Below, piece by piece: positions 1 to 9,990 of a stretch of 64,000 bases of DNA. The notes beneath the pieces were generated by a model that ran no database searches, was not told the DNA's origin, and saw only the letters and a program-made list of their open reading frames with translations. The DNA lies in NCBI GenBank assembly GCA_940337035.1, contig CALNHX010000281.1:186001-250000 (forward strand). The letters run 5' to 3'. This stretch comes from Agriotes lineatus. Lineage: Eukaryota > Arthropoda > Insecta > Coleoptera > Elateridae. The stretch's first letter is position 1; each line of letters opens with the position of its first letter. The position numbers and the translations under genes are program-made.

Positions 1-57
1 GCTTCAGCACAGCTAAACTCCACCGAGGAGGACCTGAGGGTTTTCGTGTAGGAGACG

Positions 58-597
58 ATGCCTTCCTACGACGTAGCTCTTGTGATGACCCCCGAGATCC
101 GTCAAACTTGCCGTGAAAAGAAGCGTTTATTATGTGAACTCTATGTGCCTTTAAACAATAGTTTAAAATTTTCTCCTGTGGTATGAATCCTGAAGACCGA
201 CATTGGGGCAGGCGTTTCATTCACGGCGGAGTCGTTCATGATTTTTCTGGAGGCTCTACCGGACATGTTTGTGATGGCGAAACAAGGAACTTTTAAATGT
301 GTTTTAAGTGAACATACTGTGGAACATGTGACCAAAGACACTTGCAGGATTATTTCAAAGGACCCCGCGTGCAAATTTACACTTTACGTGACGTATTACA
401 CGCTGTCAAATTTACTGCCTATGTATAACTTGATGGTGGTTAAAATCAACGACTTGAAACGTGCAAAATGTAATTTCGAAATTTTTGCTGAAGTAATTCT
501 TGAAAAAGTCGTACATGCAGAAAAGTTATGTCTTGATGATTCAATCCTTTTTAATACTTTGCGCTGGGGTTACGCTAACGACATCTTATTGTGGTAA
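58..597 (+). pseudogene. Unrecognised small protein of the Polinton-like element, one in-frame stop
   Basis: One reading frame runs from an ATG at 58 to TAA at 595-597, about 179 codons, with a single in-frame TGA at 184-186. Composition looks coding throughout: acidic and basic residues are mixed, there are several Cys, and there is no low-complexity stretch. The part after the stop has its own ATG at 238 and would give 119 residues. I do not recognise the family. It lies upstream of, and on the same strand as, the tRNA-like gene and the packaging ATPase, so it is probably a cargo or structural gene of the same element; that is inference from position. An AATAAA follows at 713. Codons immediately 5' of the ATG are in frame but hold a TAG at 49-51. 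Confidence 0.45.
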
Positions 598-712
598 CTT
601 GTGTTCAAATTTAAAATGTATGTTATTATAGAACTGCAGAAGATGATTGATGCAGATGAGCGCATGAAACCGTACATGACTTGATTTATATGAAATATTG
701 TATGAATTTGTA

Positions 713-718
713 AATAAA
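713..718 (+). promoter_or_regulatory. Candidate polyadenylation signal AATAAA
   Basis: A canonical hexamer lies about 115 nt after the stop of the small upstream gene, in AT-rich DNA, before the tRNA-like gene. The 598-774 stretch otherwise shows only a short unassigned frame (617-685). Confidence 0.4.
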
Positions 719-774
719 AATGTTTTAAACTGTATTTCTTTTTAATTATGTGGCGGGTGTTAGTTTATACATGC

Positions 775-856
775 GGTAGGTTGGCCGAGTGGTTAAGGCG
801 TCAGATTTAAGCTCTGTTCTCGAGAGAGGTCGAGTGTTCGATTCCCTCACTTACCA
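775..856 (+). tRNA. tRNA-Leu-like gene, anticodon TAA
   Basis: This folds as a type II tRNA. The acceptor arm GGTAGGT pairs with ACTTACC (one G-T pair), followed by discriminator A at 856. The D arm starts TGGCCGAGTGG and closes with GGC. The anticodon loop TTTAAGC gives anticodon TAA (Leu, UUA codons). A long variable arm precedes a T loop TTCGATT. There are two weak points: a T-T opposition at the top of the anticodon stem (27:43) and a T-C mismatch in the T stem (52:62). A-box and B-box consensus positions are kept, so it may still be transcribed. It sits between Polinton-like genes on the same strand, with the ATPase ATG 89 nt downstream. Confidence 0.75.
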
Positions 857-1141
857 TGTTTTTATGTATTTATTATGAGCGTTTTGATTTTTAAGTTAGT
901 TTATTAGCGAAGGCCCTACTGTAATAATCGCTCACGGCATAAAAATGGAGCATCAGTTTTTACATCCTTTTTCGGCTATTGTGGCAGGCCCCTCAGGATC
1001 GGGCAAATCGTTTTTGTAATAAATTTCTTGAAAAATATGAGCAAATTCTGCAAAAATTGTACGAAGAATTAAAATCTTTAGTCGAATTTCAACAAGGTCT
1101 GCCAGACATAGCATCTTTTGAGGGATCCGAACCCAAACTTT

Positions 1142-2811
1142 TAATAATAATAATAATAATAATAATAGTTTTTATTTCACTTTAAATAATAACCAAAATT
1201 TACATTTGTAATATAACCAATAATAGATAATAGATAATTAACTTGTTATCCAGTTAAAGTGAAAATCACAAGGCGGAGTTCAGATGCCAAGTACAAATAC
1301 AAGACCCTGATATTCCACTCAAACCTTGACACAAGTAAATCATAAAATAAATAAAATTTATATAAAAGTGCAAAAAAAAATAAAAAAAATAATATTTGCG
1401 CTGTACGTACAAAGAGGTTACAAATCAAATAAATCAAGTGATGACGCTTCCTCAAGTCGTCGCAGAAAAGAAAAGAACTCACTCAAAACAAGGATCACTG
1501 CTGCTCTTGTTGCTTTATAAGATTTTGAAACATATGTTTTTTGAAATTCGGTATTGTACATGTTTTTATCTCAGTAGGAATGGCATTATAAAGTTTTGAT
1601 ATGTTATAGCGGAAAGATCTTTTAAAAAGGGCTGTTTTATGAAGAGTTATTAGGTTTAAATTGCGCAATTTTAGATCATGGACATCAGTTCGAAAGGATA
1701 TTTTGTGAAACAGATGACAAGGTTCCTTAGTATAAATAATTTTGTGATAGTGACAAGCTATTTGTAATTTTAACCTATTATTCATGTTTAACCATTTCAG
1801 TTCTATTAATTTATGGGATATACGGTCATATTTACGAATACCGAAGACATAACGTAAGCAAGAGTTTTGAACGCGTTGAATTTGTTTCAAAGCATCGTGA
1901 TTAAGGCAAGGGCCATACACAGCAGAACAATAAGAAAAATGTGACAAGACCAACGATTCACACAGCATAGCTTTGGTTTTAGTTGTTAAACAGTGTCTGT
2001 GAGGATAAAGTAGTTTTAAACTCATATAAGACTTGCGTATGTTATTATTGATATGATGACGAAATCTTAGAGTAGAGTCAAATAAGACACCCAGATTTTT
2101 TGCACAGTCTACAACAGGTATATCGACGCCATTCAAAGAGAACCTCGCAGTATCTTTGAGGTTATTCACCTCTTTTGTACTGCCAAAAAGTATAATATTT
2201 GATTTAGATGGATTAATAACTAATGAGTGTTTATTGGCAATATCAGATAACCTTTGCAGATCTGCATTAATGTCGTCAACGGCCTGTATAGACTGCGCAG
2301 GTAAAAATGAATGATATAGTTGCGTATCGTCAGCATACATTTGTACCTTGCAAGTTTTTAATTGCTTATGCAAAGTGCATGTATAGATTGTGAATAGCAG
2401 GGGCCCTAGAATAGAGCCCTGTGGAACCCCACTTACAGCAGCTCTACAGGCAGATGTGGAATCAATGAGGCGAACCATCTGTGTTCTACCTTTCAAGTAA
2501 CTGGACATTAATTCAACTGCATGATCACCGAAGCCAATAAATTGTAGAACGGATAATAATGTTGAATGGCAAATAGTGTCAAAGGCTTTACTGAAGTCTA
2601 GGAGAGCTAGCACACTTATTTTGCCAGAATCACTTGCGCCTAATATTTCGTCCGTGACGTTTAATAAAGCTGTAGAGCAGCTATGTCCCGGCCTAAACCC
2701 TGCTTGCGTATCAGGAAGGATCTTATTAATATTTAGATGTGTTCTTATTTGTGAATTTATAATTTTTTCTAAATCTAATAATCGACGATTTAATGAGGAA
2801 GACAAATAGCT
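1142..2811 (-). mobile_element. 5'-truncated non-LTR retrotransposon inserted in the ATPase gene
   Basis: On the minus strand, a partial reverse-transcriptase ORF is followed by about 330 bp of AT-rich 3' untranslated sequence and a trinucleotide tail (TAA repeats as read on the + strand, 1142-1165). Microsatellite tails of this kind mark the 3' ends of several non-LTR clades. The 5' end is missing: the ORF enters within the RT domain at the junction with the ATPase gene. I see no clear target-site duplication. The target appears to have lost some 20-25 bp of ATPase sequence. I would place it loosely in the Jockey/I/CR1 assemblage. Confidence 0.85.
1495..2805 (-). pseudogene. Non-LTR reverse transcriptase, C-terminal 436 residues
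   Basis: An open frame of 436 codons contains the ordered RT motifs: GFRPGHSCSTALL, then LLDFSKAFD (motif A aspartate), GVPQGSILGPLLF (motif B), MYADDTQLY (motif C, catalytic YADD), then a thumb-like region with CLRYVFG. The RT core looks intact over this stretch, but the endonuclease domain and the N-terminus are absent because of 5' truncation. It is therefore a dead-on-arrival copy, though its open frame suggests a fairly young insertion compared with the host element. The reaction would be target-primed reverse transcription. Small + strand ORFs in its 3' UTR are not genes. Confidence 0.9.
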
Positions 2812-3198
2812 CTGTCGTTGACATATTCACAAAGGGGAGCCATCACCATAACCTCAGTGTTTTTTTATTACGAAAAACATTTTTCACCAAGGAAAAGGAT
2901 AGCGGGATATTTCCCTAAATGCTCATTACATTATTCTTTTCAAAAATCGGCGAGATAAAGCTCAAATAAAGCACTTAACCAGACAGATATGTCCAGAAAA
3001 TCCGCGCTTCCTTCAAGAGGCATACAAGGACGCCACAGCTAAGCCACACGGGTATTTGTTATTCGACTTAAAGCAAAGTACAGCTGATATAGCGAGGTAT
3101 AGAACATCGATTTTTCGACAAGATGGGGCGTGCTATATTTATATTCCGAAAAAGGGGTATAAAAGCTTGTACACTAACCAATTTACTCTCATTCATTA

Positions 3199-3531
3199 GT
3201 GGTGTCTCGATCAGTAATTAGAAATTCGGAGTTGTTGCGTACTCTACATAAACTCGGGCCAAAGGAGCGAACCGCATTATTAAAAGCCGTAGGCGATAAA
3301 CAAATTCATTGTATCTGCGAGTGTGTGCATAATACCTTAAAAGGAAAAATACCTTTATCGCCTAATCAAAAATCAACGATCTCGAAGCATAAAGGTGTTC
3401 TTAGGAGCTTAGTCAAGCCTAGAGAGTCTATAAAAAAGAAGCGCCAAATACTAATACAGAAGGGGGGCGCTTTCCTACCACTGATATTAGCTCCCTTAAT
3501 TACTGGTGTATTGAGCTCTATTTTCAAGTAA
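3199..3531 (+). CDS. Small basic pX-like protein of Maverick/Polinton elements
   Basis: The open frame gives 110 residues. It begins at the stop of the ATPase (GTG overlapping its TAG), so the true start is uncertain. The body is basic (Lys-rich centre, KKKR about residues 77-80). The C-terminus is a hydrophobic Gly/Leu/Pro segment of about 25 residues starting GGAFLPLILAPLI, typical of the small protein that follows the packaging ATPase in related elements. Those have been compared with adenovirus pX-type core or membrane-active peptides; this role is from family knowledge, not from the sequence. It ends 2 nt before the next gene. This is one of the few genes in the element with no internal break. 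Confidence 0.6.
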   Translation: MVSRSVIRNSELLRTLHKLGPKERTALLKAVGDKQIHCICECVHNTLKGKIPLSPNQKSTISKHKGVLRSLVKPRESIKKKRQILIQKGGAFLPLILAPLITGVLSSIFK

Positions 3532-3533
3532 AA

Positions 3534-4238
3534 ATGGGAAATTCCCGGAAAATTATGATTGTACCGCCTGAATTCATGCATCGCTTTAAGGATACAGAGA
3601 AATCAGAGCAAAATATATTATCGCAGCTTGATGACGAAATGCAAAAGGTTTTATCGTCTAAATTAAGCGATCACGATAAATGGGTCCAGTACAATCAGGT
3701 TTTACAAAGGTACCTTCATTTTGCGGATCAAACGAGGCAATCAATTAAAATACCTATAGAATCGAACAACAGTGGTATTTCAGATGCATATATTTTATAG
3801 ACGCTCCCTAATACTTTTAAGAAAAACGGTGAAGCCTTTTTACGACTTCTAAGAATGTCAGATGAAGTGGAGTGGGACGGCAAGGGAACAGTCAGCATAA
3901 AAGGTGAGATTTTACCATCCTTCAACATTATTGATTTAGTGCATGACGTTCTAAGACCTAAGAAAACTGAAAATCCGCTAGGTCGACACAAGTTCATCGA
4001 TTACATTAAAGAGAACAATGTACCTCAAGTGCTGATGGGGAATCTTAAACGTCAAAGTGTGTCAGACGTGAGTAAATCAGAGATGGAGAGTGACGTCAAT
4101 CCCGATCCTAAATTAAAGTTAATAGCGTCTGCAACAGCGTCCAAGCAAGAGGGTTCAACGCGAAAAACACCGAAAACAACGCAAAGATCGATATCAAAAA
4201 TAAAGGGCATTTCTGACTGGGAACGTCTTAAATTTTAA
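3534..4238 (+). pseudogene. Conserved Polinton-associated protein of unknown function, one in-frame stop
   Basis: ATG at 3534 opens a 235-codon frame ending at TAA 4236-4238, broken only by TAG at 3798-3800. The N-terminal half is helical with a pattern seen in neighbouring-gene products of related elements (QLDDEMQKVLSSKLSDHDKW, then YNQVLQRYL). The middle carries a globular part with WDGKGTVSIKGE, and the tail is rich in Ser, Lys and Thr and ends in DWERLKF. The position, between the pX-like protein and the integrase, is conserved in this element type. The function is unknown; a structural or virion role is a guess. Both sides of the stop are in the same frame, so one nucleotide change explains the break. 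Confidence 0.6.
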
Positions 4239-4430
4239 CGTAGCAGAATGAATTTGGACGGCATCTACTTAGACTCCGCTAACCCTTCAGGCTTTGCAGG
4301 GGCAAACTCGTTAATTTCTTCCGTGAAAAATAGTCACCCCAGTGGTGAAGTAACGGAATGGCTAAAGAAACAGGATGCATATACTGTTCACAAAACTGCA
4401 AAAAAAAATCCCTAGAAACAAGTACCGTTA

Positions 4431-5598
4431 CGGCCAACTCAAAGTGCACGGCAGATTTTTAGCTTGTAATACGATATTCTAATCATAGACGTCGAGTTTT
4501 GACGTTTACGTTTGTCATCAATTGTCATAGAACTGACAACTCAAAAAATTCCCAGACATTTGTCAGAAGCAGAGAAAATGCGAGCTATTTCAACACTGGA
4601 AGAGAACTGGTCGCTGAACCGAGTCGGAGCAGATTTGCATATGAGCAAGAGCTGCATTTCCAAAATTAAAAATCGTTGGCAGCAGAGATTTCTGCAAGAA
4701 TTTTTTTTTAACACCAGAGAACAAAGAAAGAAGAGTACAGTTTGCAATCGACTATTTGAATGAAATCGACGAATTTTGGAACACGACTGATTTTCAGATG
4801 AAAAGGTATTTCAATCATTTACCAGTGTAGTAGTATAGACTACAAAATTCAAGATTTAAGGAGCAATATTATGTTCAACCCTTAAGGAATAGTGGACAAT
4901 TCTCTGTAAACGTATGGAGATGGATCAATGCTCAAGGATCTGGGGCATGCTATAGAATTAATGGTCATCTGAATGCTGAAAATGATCGAAACGTTTTGCA
5001 AAATGTGATGCTGCCATCTGTAAAAGACGTATTTCCTAATCAAATTACTTTTCAACAGGCAAGATATTACCTAATTAATTTTGTTTATGTTAACGTAGTT
5101 GATAACATTATTTTCACAGGATACCGGTCCTATGCATATAGCAGGGATTGTTCATTGATGGTTTGATGAGAATAAGATCAATTTATTACCATGACCTGCA
5201 AGAAGTCCGGACTTGACATCGAAAATGTTTGGGGGTATTTAACTACAAAAATTTATACCAGGGATTTTGCACCAAACAACGCCGATGAATTATGGGAAAG
5301 AATAAGAAATGCTTGGAAGGAACTGAGAGAAGGATACAATATGGAAACATTGGTCAACTCTATGCGAAACAAACTGCAAAGCGTAGTAGCAATTGAATAT
5401 TGATACATATTTATTAAATACATACATATTATTATATAGTTGGTTTACTTGTGAAACTTTGCTAAAATACAAACATTAAAAAAGTAATACCTATTCTTAT
5501 AATCACAAGCAACGCCACTGGAGAATCCCTCATTTAATAAGCCGAAAAATCGTAAAAATAACCATAGTAACAAAAAACCGTGCACTTTGAGGTGTCCG
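4431..5598 (+). mobile_element. Tc1/mariner-like transposon (1168 bp) inserted in the integrase gene
   Basis: It is bounded by 21-bp terminal inverted repeats (left 4431-4451, right 5578-5598) that match at 19 positions and share CTCAAAGTGCACGG. It is flanked on both sides by TA (4429-4430 and 5599-5600), the duplication typical of the IS630-Tc1-mariner superfamily. It contains one decayed transposase gene on the + strand. Removing it leaves the surrounding integrase codons in the same frame, which supports the boundaries. Confidence 0.9.
4512..5403 (+). pseudogene. Tc1-like DD34E transposase with a short intron, decayed
   Basis: The N-terminal part encodes a helix-turn-helix DNA-binding region (LSEAEKMRAIS through SKSCISKIKNRWQQ). 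Frameshifts near 4710-4760 and 4800-4900 lead into the catalytic core: the first Asp in an FSDEK context (about 4790-4805), then a stretch beginning FSVNVWRWI (about 4900). The coding sequence reaches FQQ at 5058, and an intron of 61 bp (5059-5119, GC...AG) precedes the second Asp (DTGPMH). The Glu lies in IENVWG (about 5220-5237), about 34 residues on. A stop replaces a codon near 5158, and a shift lies near 5190. The enzyme would cut and paste the element at TA sites; this copy is inactive. Confidence 0.8.
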
Positions 5599-6482
5599 TA
5601 ACTGTACATTGTTAGCAACATTTTCGAATTATAGCAAGCTGATCTATGTGACATGCGTAGTTTAGCGTTCCACAACGACGGATATAATTTTATTCTAACC
5701 GTAATTGATATGTTTAGTAAAATGGCCTGGGCGAGACCCCTGAAATTTAAAACGGCTGCTTCAGTAATACACGCATTTCGTGAAATATTTGCTGAAGTGG
5801 GTAACACCCCCATAAATTTACAAACCGATAAAGGCAAAGAATTTACTGCTAGAGCCGTACAGAATTTTTTCAAACAACACGATATCACGTTTTGTGTGAC
5901 GCAAAACCCCGATGTTAAAGCCTCAGTCATTGAGCGTTTCAATAGAACATTAAAAACCAGAATGTGGCGCTATTGCACATACTCTAATTCATACAAATAC
6001 ATAGACGTATTACAAAATTTACTGACTTCGTATAACAACCGCTATCATTCAAGCATCAAGATGGCACCCTCCGCTGTAAATGATGGCAATATACTTGAAG
6101 TGTGGCACAATCTGTACAGAAATGGGACGGGCGTCGACAGGAAACCCAAATATAAAGTGAACCAACATGTAAGAATTAGTAGAACGAAGGAAGCATTCGA
6201 GAAAGGATATGAAACTAATTGGAGCGGCGAAGTGTTTATAATTAAAAAAGTGATTCTTAGAAAACCACCTGTGTACGAAATAGCTGATTTAAGCGACGAT
6301 ACGATAGAGGGCGTCTTTTATGAAGAGGAATTACAGCCAGTGACTTTGGATAATAACGCCTTGTTTAAAGTCGAACAAGTGTTAAAAGAAAGAGGACACG
6401 GTCATCGCAAAGAGTACTTTGTAAAGTGGAGAAATTATAACAAGTTCAACTCCTGGATTCCTGCAGCTAATCTTCAGCAAAT

Positions 6483-7336
6483 ATGAATACATACGATGAG
6501 TTTTATCTAATTTTACTTAGCAATAGTTCTATGGGCTACTTTCCAAATAATACCACAGCACAATTCATAACGCAGCTCCCTAAACGAATAAGGTTACCGG
6601 GGCAATGGGTTACAGGTATTGCTGAAGTGCAATATCCATGCTCGTTTTTGGCAGTGACAGATACAGAAAATCTAGTCTATTATCGCACAGAAATACCTAA
6701 AGTGCAAGCCGGAGAAGAAACGTATACTGAGTTGAAAAAAGTATTGCAAAACGCTAATGCATATTTTAAAAGTGATAGCAAATTTACTATGGTAGCGATG
6801 GATGGCACGTAATCTGTATTCAGCCCGGCAATTATGAAAACATTGAACATATTACAGCCGAAATTAACAATCACAAGTTATTAGAAAAGTTGCTGAATTT
6901 TCAATATAATAGAGTAACAAAACGAGTGTCTCTTGAAATTAAAACGTCGTCATTGAAAATGCTAGGATTTTCACAACGTCTGGCATTACAAATTGATTAT
7001 AAACCTGATATAAATATAGCTGAAGCACCTGTACCCAGCCACCCCGCAAATATCTGGGTCGGTTTACCATCACAAATGTTTATTTACTGCGATATTGTGG
7101 AACCACAGCTTGTAGGAGATGTCTTGGCACCGCTTCTTCGGATTGTTAACGTGTCCTCTGATAATTATAATTACGGTTGTCACAAAAACGCCATATTTTC
7201 GCCGACTCATTATGTAAATGTCATGAAGAGGGAATTTGAGAATATCGAGATAAATATAAGGACCGAAACGTCGGGTGTGATGCCATTCGAGTTTGGAACG
7301 TTGAGTTTAAAACTACACTTTAAGAGGTTACAGTAA
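6483..7336 (+). pseudogene. Putative Polinton minor capsid (penton-like) protein, one frameshift
   Basis: It starts at ATG 6483, overlapping the integrase stop. The first 109 codons carry the family opening (FYLILLSNSSMGYFPNNTT) and IRLPGQWVTGIAEVQYP. At about 6812-6823 the frame shifts, and the rest continues in another frame to TAA at 7334-7336, ending with a beta-rich block (GVMPFEFGTLSLKLHFKR). The full length would be about 284 residues. The position between the integrase and the pVI-like gene is that of the minor capsid or penton-like protein in related elements. The assignment rests on that order and on general pattern memory; no jelly-roll can be proven by eye. Confidence 0.6.
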
Positions 7337-7341
7337 CTGCT

Positions 7342-7761
7342 ATGGATTGTCCTTATCAACAATACTACACGAATTAGGCCGGCCAAGCGGTTGGAGCGAT
7401 TTACAGAGGTTCACCCTACCAGAAAGGACATGGGCTCGGGAGTTTTCTTGGAGGAATATTTCGTAGTATCCTACCTCTTTTTAAAACCGGTGCTAAAGTT
7501 GTTGGAAAGGAAGCTTTAAGGACAGGCGCTAACATTTTAGGAGATGTTAGTAAAAATCGATCGCTAAAAGAAGCGTTTCATAACCGTGTACAGGAGGCTG
7601 GAAAGAATCTCAAACGTAAAGCCGATAGAAAAATAGATACTCTAATGGAAGGATCGGGGTATAAAAGGCAACGCACTCTGAATTACAATCAGTCTACAAG
7701 AAAAAACGCTAGGCAGAAGCTGGTCAAACCCACATACGCCGATATCTTTACCAGCAAGTAG
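7342..7761 (+). pseudogene. pVI-like membrane-active/core protein of the element, one in-frame stop
   Basis: ATG 7342 opens a 140-codon frame ending at TAG 7759-7761. A TAG at 7375-7377 (codon 12) interrupts it, so it is not listed by simple ORF calling. After the stop comes the characteristic segment YRGSPYQKGHGLGSFLGG, then a Gly/Ala/Val-rich amphipathic region, then a Lys/Arg-rich tail containing GKNLKRKADRKI. This arrangement (hydrophobic Gly-rich N-terminal part, basic C-terminal part) is what related elements carry just before the major capsid gene, and it has been likened to adenovirus pVI. It starts 5 nt after the preceding gene, so the genes were compactly packed. Confidence 0.65.
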
Positions 7762-7769
7762 TTTTCACA

Positions 7770-7786
7770 ATGGCGTTTTTGCATGC
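7770..7786 (+). pseudogene. First codons of a downstream capsid-type gene, cut by an LTR
   Basis: An ATG lies 8 nt after the pVI-like stop, at the place where related elements start the major capsid gene. Only about six codons (beginning MAFLHA) remain before the TGTTAC terminus of an LTR-like block. The assignment is by synteny and is tentative. The remainder of the Polinton, including DNA polymerase B, is not in the window. Confidence 0.35.
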
Positions 7787-8818
7787 TGTTACCTGTCAAA
7801 AGCACTTGATATTAATACTAGTGTTGAATGAGGAATCTAGTGAGAGTGACGCGATAAAATTAATATCAGATTGGCTTTGTTCGTTGCTAGGGAAGATATA
7901 ATAGCAACGTTTGTTTGTTTGAAAAAAAAATTTGTATATCAGCTTTTAAAAAAGGCAAGAGTTTTCGTGGGGTGTAAATGACAATCTCGCCATTTAATAT
8001 GGTTTGGTGATAGTAAAGAATTGGGTTACTGGCCAGCCGTTCCTGTAAGGGAGATCATTAAGCGGATGTCATTATTCCAATGAATTTTTATATTCAAGCT
8101 GTGAAGCGATTTGGGAAACACGAATTCAACGATTGCGAAGTTTATTGCCTGTGAACAGGGTATGTAGTTTAATGTGGTAATTGCCTTTTGTTACCTGGAA
8201 ATTCGATTTATAGCAACAACTATTAGGCGGAAAATCTTGGAAAGATAATCTACCGCAGTCTTCGGGGTCGATGTGTAGCTAATGACAGCCGAGGTTGGGA
8301 CCTGTCAAGCTGACATGTGATAGGAGTAAGAGGACGTATTAAATGTCTGCGAGTATATCGGCACAAAGATAAGTGTTTTAGCTAGAATCTGATGATATTT
8401 TTGCATATAAAAACTGTGTAACCATTAAACTTACGAGCGGTTTAAGTTAAGCTATTTGGGGTACCCTGCGTCAGGTTGTAATATTAAAGATGCTAATTGT
8501 CTGATCGATGGTAATAATGTTCTAGTAGTAATAAAACTAGCTACAAGTATTGCTTTCTTTCATTTTGATAGGGAGTTCAATAATCGTATTGTTATTAGTT
8601 GATAGAAAGTGAAGTTACAAGTTTCTTGGCTTATATCAGTATATTTGAGTTTAACTTGTTGGCGCCAATTATCAACATCATAAACTAGAATCCGCGACGT
8701 CTTCACTGATGCTAGAGACGGGCCTCAAATATACTCTTATAGTGATCGATTGTTAACTAAGAGATATAGCGATGACCTAAAGGTAGGTAAAGGAAAATAT
8801 AGATAAATATAGCTAACA
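7787..8818 (+). repeat. LTR-like block (about 1032 bp), TGTTAC...TAACA
   Basis: The block begins TGTTAC where the Polinton gene stops and ends CTAACA four nt before a primer-binding-site-like sequence. TG...CA termini with an inverted TGTTA/TAACA pair are typical of LTRs. It contains an AATAAA-type signal (about 8529) and no ORF. No second copy is seen in the window, so neither the LTR identity nor the left boundary can be confirmed by comparison. Confidence 0.5.
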
Positions 8819-8822
8819 AGTT

Positions 8823-8840
8823 TGGCACCCAACGGGGGCT
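8823..8840 (+). promoter_or_regulatory. Primer-binding-site-like sequence next to the LTR
   Basis: TGGCACCCAACGGGGGCT begins 4 nt after the TAACA end of the LTR-like block. It resembles the TGGCGCCCAACG type of primer-binding site, complementary to a tRNA 3' end, used by many retroelements. It supports a 5' LTR in + orientation. Confidence 0.5.
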
Positions 8841-9990
8841 TTAACAAGATTTTTGATGAGCTAACGAGGGGCTATAGTTTGGAACATATACCTTTAGGTC
8901 GTACTATAATAGAAAGGAGCAATGCTGACAATAGTTATACATAACTTTCTGTACTCGTTTATGTAAGTGGAAAAATATCGTCAGAACGTGACAAACCAAA
9001 AAATTACTTTGAGAATAATACATAAAACGGTATACTTGGCAAAATTTTGAGTAGTTTGTTTTGGCTAATCAGATTGAAATTAAACTTTAGGGTTTGTGTT
9101 TAATACGGGATTGTTTTGGATTAATGTGGATTGTTTATTTGTGGTTTTAACAAGTATAGTACACGTAGTAGTACTAAGCTTAGGTAGGTAGTACCTTGCC
9201 GTAGGTGAAATAAGAGAGATAGCCTTTGTCGATTTATTGATTGATTTGTGGAAGTAGTATTTTATTTGGATATTTTATAATTGGACATTTAATCCTTGCT
9301 GGTTTTATTTTTATTTGATTGAGTGGGTGTGTTGCATGTTAGATTTAGGAGCTCTGTGTGTATGTTTATAAAGGCTGGTTTTATTTTCATTTGTATGAAT
9401 GGTGAAGACATCACGCTATTCAGGTATCATGATGAATTATCTTTTAGAGTTTTTCATTGAATGATTGCGATTTTCATTGACGGAACCTCGAGGATATGCT
9501 GGCCAAATGTGCTTGAGTTTTTCTTCATTGAATGTTAGAGTCCTGGTGGTTTGATGTGCTTGATTTTTTTTAATTGAATGTATGTGTGAAAGGTTTAGTG
9601 TGTTTGAGATTTTCTTTGTGTCTTCTTCTTAGTTTGGTGATAACTCTGTTATGAGTGTGATGGTGATGTGTTTGGAGCAGTTTGCTTTTGCGGGATTTAT
9701 AAGCCTCCTTCTAGTTAGGTTGGCGTGGTGTAGTTGATTGCTTCTTTTCCTTTTCTTTTTGGGGTGTTGATTGTGATGTGGGTTCGATGTTGGTGTGTCT
9801 GAGGGATTCGCTCTGCGGTTTTCTTTTAATCCTTGATGATTTTTAGGTCTCTCAGTACATCTTCCTAGTTTGGGTTGGCATACAGTTCTTCGATTGGCTC
9901 TTTCATCTTCTTCTGGTTTGTTGGTAAGATAACGTGGCTTGGTGTTGGTGTGTTTGGGAGATTTTGCTTATGCAGATATCACGTCTCTCA

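Larger units (their letters stand above)
945..3199 (+). pseudogene. Maverick/Polinton A32-type packaging ATPase, split by a retrotransposon
   Basis: The family (FtsK/HerA-type, A32-like) is thought to pump element DNA into capsids. The 5' part starts at ATG 945 with a hydrophobic strand and P-loop GPSGSGKS, shifts frame just after the P-loop (the next frame holds the rest to about 1141), and stops at the strand leading into Walker B. A non-LTR retrotransposon (1142-2811) is inserted there, and the acidic Walker B residues are missing on both sides. The gene resumes at about 2812 with a segment typical of the family (VDIFTKGSHHHN), shifts frame near the T-run at about 2866, meets TAG at 2900-2902, and then runs open to TAG at 3197-3199. 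It is clearly dead. Recognition rests on the P-loop plus the C-terminal family pattern and the neighbours. Confidence 0.85.
4248..6486 (+). pseudogene. Polinton-type DDE integrase with C-terminal chromodomain, interrupted by a Tc1-like element
   Basis: The integrase is a retroviral-type recombinase that inserts the element DNA. The N-terminal part (4248-4428) starts at ATG 4248 nine nt after the previous stop and has the family opening (DGIYLDSANPSGFAGA). A frameshift lies in the A-run at about 4401-4409. A Tc1-like transposon occupies 4431-5598. After it a TAG replaces the usual Trp just before the first catalytic segment (QADLCDM, about 5637-5655). From 5653 the frame is open for 277 codons: VIDMFSKMAW, the second Asp in LQTDKGKEF, and the Glu in VIERFNRTLK. 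The C-terminal 40 residues form a chromodomain (EYFVKWRNYNKFNSWIPA). The end overlaps the next gene's ATG by 4 nt. Confidence 0.9.

Noticed and set aside
1246..1599. Small ORFs on both strands between the microsatellite and the RT stop
   Set aside because: They lie in the AT-rich 3' UTR of the non-LTR element or overlap the end of its RT frame, and are low complexity.
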